Part shown: positions 9,429-19,218 of the stretch, in pieces | How positions within the stretch are numbered: the first letter of the stretch is position 1 | Layout of the letters: every line of letters starts with the position of its first letter | Assembly: GCA_947496705.1 (NCBI GenBank) | Contig: CANMDW010000010.1 | Location: 1-64,000, forward strand | DNA: 64,000 bases | Direction: 5' to 3' | DNA from: an uncultured Aquimarina sp. | GTDB lineage: Bacteria; Bacteroidota; Bacteroidia; Flavobacteriales; Flavobacteriaceae | Notes under the pieces: generated by a model | Database searches by the model: none | What the model saw: the letters and a program-made list of their open reading frames with translations, nothing else | Told to the model about the DNA's origin: nothing | Program-made: the position numbers and the translations under genes

Positions 9429-10814
9429 TTACAATTCTCTCACAGCCGCTTTAAATTGCCTGCCTCGGTCTTCATAACCTTTAAACAAGTCAAAACTCGA
9501 GCAAGCAGGAGACAACAATACATTCTCATTTCTCTCGGCTATTTTATATGCTATTTTAACAGCTTCACTCATAGATTGTGTTTCTACAATAATATCTACA
9601 CAGTTACCAAATGCATTGATAATTTTTGAGTTATCCACCCCAAGACATATAATTGCTTTTACCTTTTCATTCACCAAAGAGTATAACTCGGTATAATCAT
9701 TTCCTTTATCCACTCCTCCTACAATCCAGATGGTAGTCGATTTCATAGTATCCAATGCATAAAGAGCTGCGTTTACATTGGTTGCCTTAGAATCATTGAT
9801 GTATTGTACATTATTTATTTTCAATACATATTCCAATCGGTGCTCTACCCCTTGAAAGTGCTCCAGAGACTTTCTTATGGTTGCTTTTCTGATTTTCAGC
9901 AGATGTGATACTGTGGCGGCAGCCATGGCATTTTTCACATTGTGATTTCCTTCTAAAGCTAAATTTTCTGTTGGCATGATGAATTTGTTGTTATCTATTG
10001 TTATTTTAATATTTCCTTCCTCTAAAAAAGCTCCGTTTTCTACCTTCCTTGTTAATGAAAAGGGCAGTAATCTTGAGCGAATGGGATTGCTTTCTAAATA
10101 TTGGGTGATTACCTCATCATCTGCATCATAAATGAAATAGTCATTTGCAGTTTGATTCATTGTAATCCTGAATTTTGAGGCAATATAGTTTTCAAATTGA
10201 TACTCGTATCGATCCAGATGGTCTGGTGTAATATTCGTTAGCACTGCAATGTGCGGAGCAAAATCTATGATTCCGTCTAACTGAAAGCTGCTTAGTTCTA
10301 ACACATACAAAGGAGCATCCTTCCCGGCCACTTGCTTTGCAAAGCTGTCTCCAATATTACCTGCCATATTTACCTTCAACCCGCCTTGCCGAAGTATGTA
10401 ATGTGTAAGCATGGTGGTCGTTGTTTTACCATTGCTACCGGTAATACCTACAATCTGAGCATTGGTATACTTTGCTGCAAATTCTATTTCAGACACCACG
10501 GGGATTTTTTTAGCCTTCAGTTTTACAACCAATGCTACTTTATCTGGAATTCCCGGGCTTTTCATTACAACATCTGCATTTAGAATTTTAGTTTCTGTAT
10601 GCTGTTGCTCTTCCCATTCAATTTCAAAATTTCTAAGAACTTCTTTATAATGATCTGTTATGATTCCTTTATCTGAAACAAAGACTTCAAATCCTTCTTT
10701 TTTACCCAGAATTGCGGTCCCTACTCCACTTTCTCCTGCACCTAAAACGACTAAAAACCTCCTTGATCCCAAAAAAGGGAAAACTTTATTCTCAATATTT
10801 TTTTTATTGCTCAT
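9429..10814 (-). CDS. murD: UDP-N-acetylmuramoylalanine--D-glutamate ligase
   Basis: Cytoplasmic ligase adding D-Glu to UDP-MurNAc-Ala. N-terminal nucleotide fold with GAGESGVGTAIL (25-36), P-loop GSNGKTTTT (126-134), middle-domain ITPDHLDRY and C-terminal YINDSKATNVNA / ACSSFDLF blocks, all MurD-specific. 461 residues. It sits between mraY and ftsW with short gaps on the same strand. Confidence 0.98.
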   Translation of the reverse strand: MSNKKNIENKVFPFLGSRRFLVVLGAGESGVGTAILGKKEGFEVFVSDKGIITDHYKEVLRNFEIEWEEQQHTETKILNADVVMKSPGIPDKVALVVKLKAKKIPVVSEIEFAAKYTNAQIVGITGSNGKTTTTMLTHYILRQGGLKVNMAGNIGDSFAKQVAGKDAPLYVLELSSFQLDGIIDFAPHIAVLTNITPDHLDRYEYQFENYIASKFRITMNQTANDYFIYDADDEVITQYLESNPIRSRLLPFSLTRKVENGAFLEEGNIKITIDNNKFIMPTENLALEGNHNVKNAMAAATVSHLLKIRKATIRKSLEHFQGVEHRLEYVLKINNVQYINDSKATNVNAALYALDTMKSTTIWIVGGVDKGNDYTELYSLVNEKVKAIICLGVDNSKIINAFGNCVDIIVETQSMSEAVKIAYKIAERNENVLLSPACSSFDLFKGYEDRGRQFKAAVREL

Positions 10815-10861
10815 ATATATAATCCATCCTAATTCTTTTCTCTCCGGGTTAGAGATGGGCT

Positions 10862-12091
10862 TTATCGTACCTTAAGTGTAATCACCGCTATAATTGCCAG
10901 AAAAATCCCGACGATCCAAAACCTTGCGACAATCTTACTTTCATGTATTCCTTTTTTCTGATAATGATGATGTAAAGGCGACATGAGAAATATTCTTTTT
11001 CCTTCTCCATATTTCTTTCTGGTATACTTAAACCAGCTTACCTGCATCATTACCGATACTATTTCTATAAAAAAGATTCCACATACGATTGGAATCAAAA
11101 ACTCTTTACGAATAGCAATTGCAATAACTGCTATAATTCCTCCTATGGTTAAACTACCTGTATCTCCCATAAAAACCTGTGCAGGATAGGTATTGTACCA
11201 CAAAAACCCTACTAATGCACCGGCAAATGCAGTAATATAGATGGTCATTTCGCCAGAATTGGGGATGTACATCACATTGAGGTAATCTGAAAAAATGATA
11301 TTACCCGACACCCAGGCAAACAATGCTAATGTTAATACCATTATTGCTGATGAGCCTGCTGCCAATCCATCAATTCCATCGGTAAGGTTTGCTCCATTTG
11401 ATACTGCCGTAACAATAAAAATTACAATAGGTATAAATATTAACCAGGCATATTTTGACAGTTCGGGACTTATCCATGTGATCAGGCTTGCATAATCAAA
11501 TTCATTATTTTTAATGAATGGTAATGTCGTTTTTGTTGACTTTATTGCAGGTTTAAAATCTGAGTCGCCTTCAACTGTAACGGCTTGTTCGATATCTGAA
11601 TTTGCCTTTTCTTGTCTAACCGTAATATCCTTGTGAAAGTACATGGTACAGCCTACAATAAGCCCTAGTCCTACCTGCCCGATTACTTTAAATTTTCCGG
11701 CCAGGCCTTCTTTGTCTTTCCGTTTGATTTTTAGATAGTCATCGGTAAAACCAATCACTCCCATCCATAAGGTGGTGACAATAAGCAGGATGACATATAT
11801 ATTATCGAGCTTGGCAAATAACAATACAGGAACCAACGTTGCCAGAATAATAATCACTCCTCCCATTGTTGGAGTCCCGGCTTTTTCGGCTTGACCATCT
11901 AACCCCAGCTCACGAATACTCTCTCCCATTTGTTTTTTTCTCAGAAAGCGTATGATACGTCTACCATAAATAGTAGAGATCAATAGTGATAGTATGATCG
12001 CCATTGCCGCTCTAAAAGTGATAAACTGAAACAGCGTTGCCCCGGGGAACTGGTATTCGCTTTCCAAATATTCAAATAGATAATATAGCAT
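10862..12091 (-). CDS. mraY: phospho-MurNAc-pentapeptide-transferase
   Basis: Polytopic membrane enzyme making lipid I. Signature blocks are GFTDDYLKIKRKDKEGL, NLTDGIDGLAAG, MGDTGSL and PLHHHYQKKG, containing the catalytic Asp residues. At 409 residues it is ~45 longer than E. coli MraY because of a hydrophilic insertion (about 175-220) between membrane helices, a feature I recall for Bacteroidota members. No frame disruption. 45 bp after murE. Confidence 0.98.
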   Translation of the reverse strand: MLYYLFEYLESEYQFPGATLFQFITFRAAMAIILSLLISTIYGRRIIRFLRKKQMGESIRELGLDGQAEKAGTPTMGGVIIILATLVPVLLFAKLDNIYVILLIVTTLWMGVIGFTDDYLKIKRKDKEGLAGKFKVIGQVGLGLIVGCTMYFHKDITVRQEKANSDIEQAVTVEGDSDFKPAIKSTKTTLPFIKNNEFDYASLITWISPELSKYAWLIFIPIVIFIVTAVSNGANLTDGIDGLAAGSSAIMVLTLALFAWVSGNIIFSDYLNVMYIPNSGEMTIYITAFAGALVGFLWYNTYPAQVFMGDTGSLTIGGIIAVIAIAIRKEFLIPIVCGIFFIEIVSVMMQVSWFKYTRKKYGEGKRIFLMSPLHHHYQKKGIHESKIVARFWIVGIFLAIIAVITLKVR

Positions 12092-12136
12092 AGGTTACTA
12101 CCTTTATTTCCTCTTAAAAGAGGGTATAAAAGGATT

Positions 12137-13600
12137 TTATTTATTTAGTTTTTTTAGTTCCTCTTTAACAATTTCAAAATCATTAAAATCAATTCGTTCT
12201 CCATTAATTTCCTGATAGGTTTCATGGCCTTTTCCTGCAATGAGAATAATATCATCCTTATCTGCTAACTGGCAGGCAGTTTTAATTGCTTGCTTTCGAT
12301 CGGTAACAGACAATGTTTTTTTATAATCCTGTGGTTCTACACCTTTCTCGATATCTTCTATAATCTGATCGGGGTTTTCGGTTCTGGGATTATCACTGGT
12401 GAAAATTGCCTTATTACTCAATCTGGCGGCAATATTTCCCATCACAGGACGCTTCATTTTATCCCGATCTCCTCCACACCCTACTACCGTAATCAATGTT
12501 TCATTGTTTGTTCGGATATCATTTATGGTTTTTAATACATTTTTTAATGCATCGGGTGTATGCGCATAATCTACTATGGCAGTGATCTTCTCATCTGAAA
12601 TCAAGTATTGAAACCTGCCACTTACGCTTTTCAGGTCACTCAACAATTGCAGCGTTTCTAAAGTTTCAAGTCCTAATAATTCTGCTGTACCAAAAATGGC
12701 CAGTAGGTTATATGCATTAAAGCTTCCTATTAGTTTTGTCCATACTTCATGATCATTCAACTTTAGTAATAATCCTTCGAGGCTGTTTTCTAAAATCTGA
12801 CCTCTATAATCTGCATAGGATTTTAGAGCATAACTATATTGCTTTGCTTTGGTATTCTGAAGCATGAAAACTCCATTTTTATCATCTTTATTCACCAGAG
12901 CAAATGCCTTGGATGGCAATCCATCAAAGAATACTTTCTTCACATCACGATATTCTCTGAAAGTGTTGTGATAATCCAAATGGTCATGAGATAGATTGGT
13001 AAAGATCCCTCCTGTAAATTCGAGTCCTTCGGTACGTTTTTGATGAATTCCGTGAGAACTTACTTCCATAAAGCAATACTCGACTCCGGCCTTATTCATT
13101 TCCTTGAGGTAAAAATTAATTGTCAATGAATCTGGAGTGGTATGTGTTGCCTTATATTCTATTGCATCTACCAAAATCTTAACTGTAGACAACAATCCAA
13201 CTTTAAAACCAGCTTTCTTAAAAAGCTGATATAATAATGTGGCTATGGTTGTTTTACCATTGGTTCCGGTTACTCCTACTAATTTCAGGTTTCCAGAAGG
13301 GCAATCGTAGTAATTAGACGCCATTATTGCCAATGCCGATTGTGTATCCTCAACAACTATATAAGTTACTCCATTCACCGTAATGTCGGGTATTTTTTCA
13401 CAGATCACAGTGATAGCACCTCTATTGATTGCTTTTTCAATAAAATCATGACCATCGGCAACCAACCCCCTAATTGCCACAAACACATCATCCTGTTCAA
13501 CTTTTCTAGAATCGAATTCAATCTTATTAATACTGGTTGTTGTAGTACCCACTACGGCATTAATAGCAACTTTATACAGGATATCTTTTAACTCTGTCAC
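12137..13600 (-). CDS. murE: UDP-MurNAc-Ala-Glu--meso-diaminopimelate ligase
   Basis: Mur ligase adding the third stem residue. P-loop GTNGKTT (112-118), TTPDS motif, YAHTPDAL and, near residue 402, DNPRTENP. DNPR is the motif that selects meso-diaminopimelate over lysine, so the organism should have DAP-type peptidoglycan. 487 residues. The start overlaps the stop of the ftsI gene by 4 bases. Confidence 0.97.
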   Translation of the reverse strand: MTELKDILYKVAINAVVGTTTTSINKIEFDSRKVEQDDVFVAIRGLVADGHDFIEKAINRGAITVICEKIPDITVNGVTYIVVEDTQSALAIMASNYYDCPSGNLKLVGVTGTNGKTTIATLLYQLFKKAGFKVGLLSTVKILVDAIEYKATHTTPDSLTINFYLKEMNKAGVEYCFMEVSSHGIHQKRTEGLEFTGGIFTNLSHDHLDYHNTFREYRDVKKVFFDGLPSKAFALVNKDDKNGVFMLQNTKAKQYSYALKSYADYRGQILENSLEGLLLKLNDHEVWTKLIGSFNAYNLLAIFGTAELLGLETLETLQLLSDLKSVSGRFQYLISDEKITAIVDYAHTPDALKNVLKTINDIRTNNETLITVVGCGGDRDKMKRPVMGNIAARLSNKAIFTSDNPRTENPDQIIEDIEKGVEPQDYKKTLSVTDRKQAIKTACQLADKDDIILIAGKGHETYQEINGERIDFNDFEIVKEELKKLNK

Positions 13601-15591
13601 GATAATTCTAATCTTACAATTTGATTTGTTTGTACTTTGGTTCCGGGTTCTATAGATTGTTTCTCTACTGTTCCTGATCCTTTTAGTTCTACTTTAAGTC
13701 CCATATTCTCTAAAAGTGAAATCACATCCATAGCCGGCATTCCTTTTACATTGGGCATAATGGTCTTATATTTTTGAGCACTCTTATAGTATTTTTCGTA
13801 ACTATTCACCACAGAATTACTTTCGACTACTGTATATGAAACTTCATCAATTACAGGTATATCATTGTATATTTTTGTTGCGATGGTTTTAAATACGGGT
13901 GCAGCAACCTCACTACCATAATATCCCATTTCTTTATTTGGCTTATGGATCACCACAATACAAGAATACATAGGTTGATCTGCAGGAAAATATCCGACAA
14001 AAGATGAGATATACTCCCGCTCTTTATCTTTTCCATAATTTTCCCAACAGGTACCTGTTTTACCGGCAATAAGAAAGTTGTCTGTATAGATATTATCTGC
14101 CGTCCCTCTCTTTACTACATTAACCATCATTTCTCGGGCGATTTTAGCGGTTTTCTTAGAGCATATCGTAGGATTTAAAATTTCTTTATCAAATCTTTCT
14201 CTGGTTTTATCCCAGGTTTTCACTTCTTTAATAAATCTAGGTTTTACCATTTCACCATCATTAGCTATTGCATTATAAAAAGCCAATGTTTGCAAAGGAG
14301 TAATTGCTACTCCATACCCATGTGCCATCCACGGCAGTGTGGTACCATACCAATCTTTGTCTCCCGGATAAGGAATCTTAGGCTTTCCTTCGCCTTTAAT
14401 CGACAATCCGAGTGTTTCTCCTAACCCCATATTGATCAATCGGTCTACAAACTTTCTGGGGTTATCCTTATAATTTTCATTAATCATCTTAGCAAAAGCG
14501 GTATTCGAAGACAGTTCGAAAGCCTTTGCCGCAGATATTTTTCCATACCCACCCCATTTGGAATCCCTTACAATTCTATCATAGAATTTCACTCGTCCAT
14601 TTTCGGTATCGACCATATAACTTGAATCAATAACCCTATCTTCTAAAGCCGCTACTATGGTCATTAACTTAAATGTAGATCCCGGCTCATGAGATTCGCC
14701 GACAGCATAGTTCAGTTTCTCATAGTATTTACCTGCTTTGGTACGGCCTAAATTGGAAATTGCTTTTATCTCTCCTGTTTTGGTTTCCATAACCACTGCA
14801 GTACCGTGTTCTGCTTCAAACCTTTCTAGCTGCCCCAAAAGTGCATGATGTGCAATATCCTGGATATTCACATCAATCGTCGAAACGACATCATATCCGT
14901 CCTGCGGTTCTACTTCATTGGCATCTCCAATAGGTTTCCATTGATTCTTTGCAATTTTCTGTTTCTTTCGTTTTCCTTCTTTTCCTCTTAAGAAGGGCCC
15001 ATAAGCACCTTCCAATCCGACCCTGGTATAATATCCTTGTTCATCTCTTCTTTCATATCCGACAGTGCGTTCTGCAATTTTGCCAATAGGATGTTCTCTT
15101 ACTGTGCGCTGTTCTACGATTAATCCACCACGATTAGCTCCAAGCTCAAACAAGGGAAACTTCTTAACCCGCATATACTGAGAATACCCCAAGTTTCTAC
15201 GAACTAATAGATACCTGTTCTTATTTGCTCTTGCTGTTCTTATGATCTTATCATAATATGATGCTGGTTTTCCGAATTCTTTAGATAAGGCTTCACAAAG
15301 TGGTTTTACATACGCTCTGAAATCTTTATCGGTTACAGTAAGTGCATCAAATCTTATATCATACTTTGGAACCGATGTAGCCAGCAAATTCCCTTTACTG
15401 TCATATAGATTACCCCGATTTGCAGGTATGTCAAAGGTTTTAAAAACCCGTTCCTGAGCTTTTTTCCTGTACATGTCTCCCTCTACAAATTGTATGTTTA
15501 CCAGCTTTATTAATACCGCAATAGCAAAAATGAACATACACGCTGCTATGAAATACAATCGGTTTAATATGTTTTTTTCCTTTATCGCCAA
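13597..15591 (-). CDS. ftsI: division-specific penicillin-binding protein (FtsI-like) with C-terminal PASTA domain
   Basis: Class B transpeptidase for septal peptidoglycan. One N-terminal membrane helix (about 10-30), the PBP dimerisation domain, then the active-site triad: EPGSTFK (SxxK, Ser about 303), SSN and KTG (about 510). A PASTA domain occupies roughly 600-664, giving 664 residues. FtsI with PASTA is common in Bacteroidota but absent from E. coli. It lies 6 bp after the ftsL-like gene and overlaps murE by 4 bases. Confidence 0.95.
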   Translation of the reverse strand: MAIKEKNILNRLYFIAACMFIFAIAVLIKLVNIQFVEGDMYRKKAQERVFKTFDIPANRGNLYDSKGNLLATSVPKYDIRFDALTVTDKDFRAYVKPLCEALSKEFGKPASYYDKIIRTARANKNRYLLVRRNLGYSQYMRVKKFPLFELGANRGGLIVEQRTVREHPIGKIAERTVGYERRDEQGYYTRVGLEGAYGPFLRGKEGKRKKQKIAKNQWKPIGDANEVEPQDGYDVVSTIDVNIQDIAHHALLGQLERFEAEHGTAVVMETKTGEIKAISNLGRTKAGKYYEKLNYAVGESHEPGSTFKLMTIVAALEDRVIDSSYMVDTENGRVKFYDRIVRDSKWGGYGKISAAKAFELSSNTAFAKMINENYKDNPRKFVDRLINMGLGETLGLSIKGEGKPKIPYPGDKDWYGTTLPWMAHGYGVAITPLQTLAFYNAIANDGEMVKPRFIKEVKTWDKTRERFDKEILNPTICSKKTAKIAREMMVNVVKRGTADNIYTDNFLIAGKTGTCWENYGKDKEREYISSFVGYFPADQPMYSCIVVIHKPNKEMGYYGSEVAAPVFKTIATKIYNDIPVIDEVSYTVVESNSVVNSYEKYYKSAQKYKTIMPNVKGMPAMDVISLLENMGLKVELKGSGTVEKQSIEPGTKVQTNQIVRLELS

Positions 15592-15597
15592 AACAGC

Positions 15598-15909
15598 TTA
15601 CTTTTTTACAATTATTTTTCTCGGAGGCCTCTCTGGGCGTTTTAATCCTTTTTGCGTCATTTTTCTTATTATTGAAGACTCCATCTTCAGTCTCATCAGT
15701 TCAGTTTTTCCATCCACAAATTGCGTTCTTAACTCCCTCACTTCATTATTCAATCTGGCAATTTCATGTACTTTTCGCTCTGCATTATGAGAACTGGCAA
15801 TCATTATTATTGCCAAAAAAGACAGAAACAACAACATCCTCCAGTTTTTCATAGCATCATCTGCTATGAGAAACTTCCCCTTTAATATGTCATAAATTGT
15901 CTGTTTCAT
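15598..15909 (-). CDS. ftsL: FtsL-like cell division protein
   Basis: 103 residues: cytoplasmic N-terminus (1-24), one transmembrane helix (about 25-40), then a periplasmic coiled-coil-like segment (ERKVHEIARLNNEVREL onwards) and a basic proline-rich tail. FtsL is hardly conserved in sequence; the topology and the slot between rsmH and ftsI identify it. The 3' end is 6 bp from ftsI. Confidence 0.85.
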   Translation of the reverse strand: MKQTIYDILKGKFLIADDAMKNWRMLLFLSFLAIIMIASSHNAERKVHEIARLNNEVRELRTQFVDGKTELMRLKMESSIIRKMTQKGLKRPERPPRKIIVKK

Positions 15910-16040
15910 AGCCCCAGAATCCCCAAAGGGAGACTTTTTACTCAGATATTTTTAAATTAAACATTTTTGTTCCTACTTATAAATACTCACAAATCAAGAA
16001 AACTGTTCTTGATTTAAATATTCTATCCTTTACATCCTTC

Positions 16041-16967
16041 CTAAGAATTATCGCTTTTGAGGGCTATTCTTTCTGCAATTCTAAGTTTGGCACTTCGTGC
16101 TCTATTATTTTCTTTAATCTCTTCTGCTGCTGGAACGATAAGACCTCCCACTTTTTTAAATGGTACTGATACATTACCATACATATCTTTCTCAGGCTCA
16201 CCTTCAAACATTCCGTTTCGAATAAATCGTTTTACCAACCTGTCTTCTAAAGAATGATACGATATCAAACTTATCCTTCCTCCGGTATCTAAAAGATCTG
16301 TTGTTTGCACTAAAAATTCCTTAAGGGCTTCGATCTCCTGATTCACTTCAATTCTTATGGCTTGATATATCTGCGCCAATATTTTATATTCTTTATGTTT
16401 TGGTAAAAATGGTTTTAACACCTCTTTTAGCGCCACACTTGTTTTAATAGGGTTTGTTTTTCTGGCCCCTACTATTGCTCTGGCCAGTTTAGGTGCATTT
16501 CGCAACTCTCCATATTGCAAAAACATTGTTCTTAAATCTGACTCATCATATTCATTAATTACATGATATGCAGATAACCCATTATTTTGATTCATTCGCA
16601 TATCTAAATCTGCCTCGAAACGAGTTGAAAACCCTCTTTCGGCCACATCAAACTGGTGTGAAGAAACCCCAAAATCCCCCAGAATCCCGTCTACTTTTTT
16701 CACTCCATGAAACCGAAGAAACCGCTTAATGAATCTGAAATTTTCATTAATCAGTACAAATCGATCATCATCAATCACATTGCCCAAAGCATCCTGATCC
16801 TGATCAAAACCATATAATTTTCCTTCGGAACCCAATCTACTAAGTATCTCTCTGGAATGACCACCACCACCAAATGTGACATCTACATAAACCCCGTCGG
16901 GCTTGATTGCCAAACCATCTACAGTTTCTTTAAGCAAAACCGGATTATGATATTCGGTCTGTTTCAT
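16041..16967 (-). CDS. rsmH: 16S rRNA (cytosine(1402)-N(4))-methyltransferase
   Basis: SAM-dependent methyltransferase acting on 16S rRNA C1402. The SAM loop VDVTFGGGGHS is at 28-38 and the C-terminal SYHSLEDRLVKRF block is diagnostic. I place the start at the ATG at 16967, giving MKQTEYHNPVLLKE, the normal family N-terminus and 308 residues. The frame stays open to 17060, overlapping mraZ, but those 31 codons include a CCCGATA/TATCGGG palindrome (17030-17045) and match nothing in the family. The gap of ~130 bp to ftsL holds no gene. Confidence 0.95.
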   Translation of the reverse strand: MKQTEYHNPVLLKETVDGLAIKPDGVYVDVTFGGGGHSREILSRLGSEGKLYGFDQDQDALGNVIDDDRFVLINENFRFIKRFLRFHGVKKVDGILGDFGVSSHQFDVAERGFSTRFEADLDMRMNQNNGLSAYHVINEYDESDLRTMFLQYGELRNAPKLARAIVGARKTNPIKTSVALKEVLKPFLPKHKEYKILAQIYQAIRIEVNQEIEALKEFLVQTTDLLDTGGRISLISYHSLEDRLVKRFIRNGMFEGEPEKDMYGNVSVPFKKVGGLIVPAAEEIKENNRARSAKLRIAERIALKSDNS

Positions 16968-17049
16968 CTGTTCATCTCTATTATTTTCTACTAACCAGAC
17001 AGCATTTCCAATACTCATTTCGCCCCGATAGTTATCGGGAAGTTCCAAC

Positions 17050-17526
17050 TTATTGATCATGGCTTATTTCATTATCAAAATCAAACCCCATTACTTCTTC
17101 AGCCAAATCTCCAAAATCAACAGCCATATCATCTATTGCTTTTTCATACTGACCCTTGTCCCAGATCTCAATAATATTAACAGCAGATGATAGCACCAGA
17201 TCCTTGGTTATACCAGCAAAACTGACCAAATCCTTCGGTATCAAAAGGCGGCCGGCCGTATCTATTTCTACCATTTTTACCCCAGCAGTAAACCTTCTGA
17301 TAAAATCATTATTCTTCTTTTTAAAGCGATTGAGCTTATTGATTTTTTGCATCAAAAGATTCCATTCTGCAATTGGATACAACTCCAAACAAGACTGAAA
17401 TACAGCTCTTTTTAACACAAATCCATCTTGTAACACAGGTGAAAGTTGCTTCTTAAAAGCAACAGGCATCATTAGACGTCCCTTGGCGTCTGCCTTACAT
17501 TCATATGTACCGATGAGATTTACCAC
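17050..17526 (-). CDS. mraZ: division/cell wall cluster transcriptional regulator MraZ
   Basis: 158 residues with two AbrB-like swapped-hairpin repeats: GTYECKADAKGRLMMP (6-21) and MVEIDTAGRLLIPKDL (about 85-100). MraZ forms a ring and binds phased repeats upstream of its own operon. The start is a GTG at 17524-17526, chosen because VNLIGTYECK is the family N-terminus. It is the first gene of the dcw cluster, with a matching operator just upstream, so autoregulation is likely. Confidence 0.97.
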   Translation of the reverse strand: MVNLIGTYECKADAKGRLMMPVAFKKQLSPVLQDGFVLKRAVFQSCLELYPIAEWNLLMQKINKLNRFKKKNNDFIRRFTAGVKMVEIDTAGRLLIPKDLVSFAGITKDLVLSSAVNIIEIWDKGQYEKAIDDMAVDFGDLAEEVMGFDFDNEISHDQ

Positions 17527-17596
17527 TTTATCCCTTTAAACGTTTAATTAGTCAAATATATTGAAAAAATTACCACTTTTTACCACAATTTACCAC
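17521..17596 (-). promoter_or_regulatory. mraZ promoter with phased MraZ-type operator boxes
   Basis: On the minus strand GTGGTA occurs at 17591-17596, 17581-17586 and 17571-17576, exactly 10 bp apart, and a fourth copy overlaps the GTG start codon at 17521-17526, 50 bp further on, so all four are in phase. A perfect flavobacterial -7 box TATATTTG lies at 17553-17560, 11 bp downstream of the triplet, placing the boxes over the -20 to -45 region. MraZ in other bacteria binds short G-rich repeats with 10-bp periodicity; the assignment here is inference from layout. Confidence 0.7.
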
Positions 17597-17795
17597 ATTG
17601 TTAATAAGTTATGCAATAAGAAGGGCGGATAAGTCTTATAGAAAATTTAACATTTTGTTTGTCGGAATAACGAGACAAGGCTTGTAAATTCTTGGTTTTG
17701 ACTAGCTGAGGATAGAAATAAACAATTGCAAAAAAAAATATAAAAAATCATTCTGTAGTATTGATAAAAAATCATAAAACTAATTATGAAAATGC

Positions 17796-17803
17796 TATAT
17801 TTG
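17796..17803 (+). promoter_or_regulatory. -7 promoter element of the hydrolase-engB pair
   Basis: A perfect TAnnTTTG match (TATATTTG) ends 25 bases before the hydrolase ATG, the usual spacing in Flavobacteriaceae. I could not find a convincing -33 TTTG at the right distance. It lies in the 302-bp divergent region between mraZ and the hydrolase, which is otherwise AT-rich and without a gene. Confidence 0.5.
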
Positions 17804-17828
17804 CTTTTAATTCTTGTAAGAAGTATTA

Positions 17829-18599
17829 ATGAAGCACGAATTAAAAAAAGACGGAAAATTTAATTATCTAGATTCAGGAGAAGGCACACCGATTATCATT
17901 TTACACGGGTTGATGGGTGGATTAAGTAACTTTGAAGGTGTGAGTTCTTACTTTCCGGAACATGGATATAAAGTATTGATTCCTGAACTTCCTGTCTATA
18001 CATTACCTTTATTAAAAACCAAGGTAAGCACATACGCCAAGTTTCTTAAAAATTTTATAGATCACTTAGGTTATGGTGATAAAGAGGTTATTCTACTAGG
18101 TAATTCGCTTGGTGGACATATCGCACTTCTATGCACCAAAATGTTTCCTGAAAAAGTAAAAGGTCTTGTGATAACCGGCAGCTCTGGGCTTTATGAAAGT
18201 GCTATGGGAGAAAGCTACCCCAAGCGCGGAGATTATGATTATATAAAAGCCAAGGCCGAAAATGTATTTTATGATCCTGCAATTGCTACCAAAGAAATAG
18301 TAGACGAGGTCTATGCAACCGTAAATGATCGTAACAAATTAATACGAACTCTGGCTATAGCCAAAAGTGCAATTCGCCATAATATGGCCAAGGATCTTCC
18401 CAATATGAAAACACCAACCTGTATTGTTTGGGGGAAAAATGATAATGTAACTCCTCCAGAGGTTGCCGATGACTTTAATCGTCTATTACCTGATTCTGAT
18501 CTATATTGGATAGATAAATGTGGCCATGCTGCCATGATGGAGCATCCCGAAGAATTCAATCGATTATTGCATCACTGGTTACAAGAACGTAATTTCTAA
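17829..18599 (+). CDS. alpha/beta fold hydrolase
   Basis: 256 residues with oxyanion-hole HGLMGG (26-31), nucleophile elbow GNSLGGH (Ser93), Asp204 in VWGKNDNVTP and His232 in CGHAAMMEHPE, a complete catalytic triad. There is no signal peptide, so it is cytosolic. The substrate cannot be told from sequence; MhpC-like or esterase functions are possible. It lies 13 bp before engB on the plus strand, divergent from mraZ, an arrangement common in flavobacteria. Confidence 0.9.
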   Translation: MKHELKKDGKFNYLDSGEGTPIIILHGLMGGLSNFEGVSSYFPEHGYKVLIPELPVYTLPLLKTKVSTYAKFLKNFIDHLGYGDKEVILLGNSLGGHIALLCTKMFPEKVKGLVITGSSGLYESAMGESYPKRGDYDYIKAKAENVFYDPAIATKEIVDEVYATVNDRNKLIRTLAIAKSAIRHNMAKDLPNMKTPTCIVWGKNDNVTPPEVADDFNRLLPDSDLYWIDKCGHAAMMEHPEEFNRLLHHWLQERNF

Positions 18600-18612
18600 T
18601 CATACTACTACC

Positions 18613-19218
18613 ATGAAGATTAGTAGCGCTGAATTTGTTATTAGTAACAGCGATGTTACCAAATGCCCGAAGGACAAATTACCTGAATACGCGTTTATCG
18701 GTAGATCAAATGTGGGTAAGTCTTCATTAATTAATATGCTCACCGGCAGGAAGAACCTAGCCAAAACATCGGGAAGACCCGGAAAAACACAGTTAATCAA
18801 CCATTTTATCATTAATAAAACCTGGTTTTTGGTTGATTTGCCCGGTTACGGATATGCCAGAGTATCTAAATCTGCAAAAAAGGTGTTTCAGAAATTCATC
18901 ACTGCTTATTTTTCCAAACGCACACAACTGGTTAGTGCATTTGTGCTGGTAGATTCTCGACATGAACCTCAAAAAATAGATCTGGAGTTTATGCAATGGC
19001 TGGGAGAAAACCAGATACCATTTTCTATCGTATTTACTAAAGCCGATAAGCTTTCAAAAAACAAATTGCCGGTTCAGATTGAAAATTACACCAAAGAAAT
19101 GCTGAAATACTGGTCAGCAATGCCTAACTACTTTATTACTTCATCTTCTTCAGGATTGGGTAAAGAAGATGTTCTTAAGTATATAGCAGAAATTAATACA
19201 CAACTAAAGGATTTTTAA
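18613..19218 (+). CDS. engB: ribosome biogenesis GTP-binding protein YihA/YsxC (EngB)
   Basis: 201-residue TRAFAC GTPase for 50S assembly. G1 GRSNVGKSS (30-38), G2 region around GKTQLINH, G3 DLPGYG (75-80), G4 TKADK and a C-terminal SSSSGLG (G5) block are all present. It probably shares a transcript with the hydrolase upstream. Its stop overlaps by 4 bases the 3' end of the convergent minus-strand gene at 19215. Confidence 0.97.
   Translation: MKISSAEFVISNSDVTKCPKDKLPEYAFIGRSNVGKSSLINMLTGRKNLAKTSGRPGKTQLINHFIINKTWFLVDLPGYGYARVSKSAKKVFQKFITAYFSKRTQLVSAFVLVDSRHEPQKIDLEFMQWLGENQIPFSIVFTKADKLSKNKLPVQIENYTKEMLKYWSAMPNYFITSSSSGLGKEDVLKYIAEINTQLKDF

Noticed and set aside
16968..17060. 31-codon N-terminal extension of rsmH overlapping mraZ
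   Set aside because: It matches nothing in the family, contains a CCCGATA/TATCGGG palindrome of intergenic type, and an ATG at 16967 gives the canonical N-terminus.
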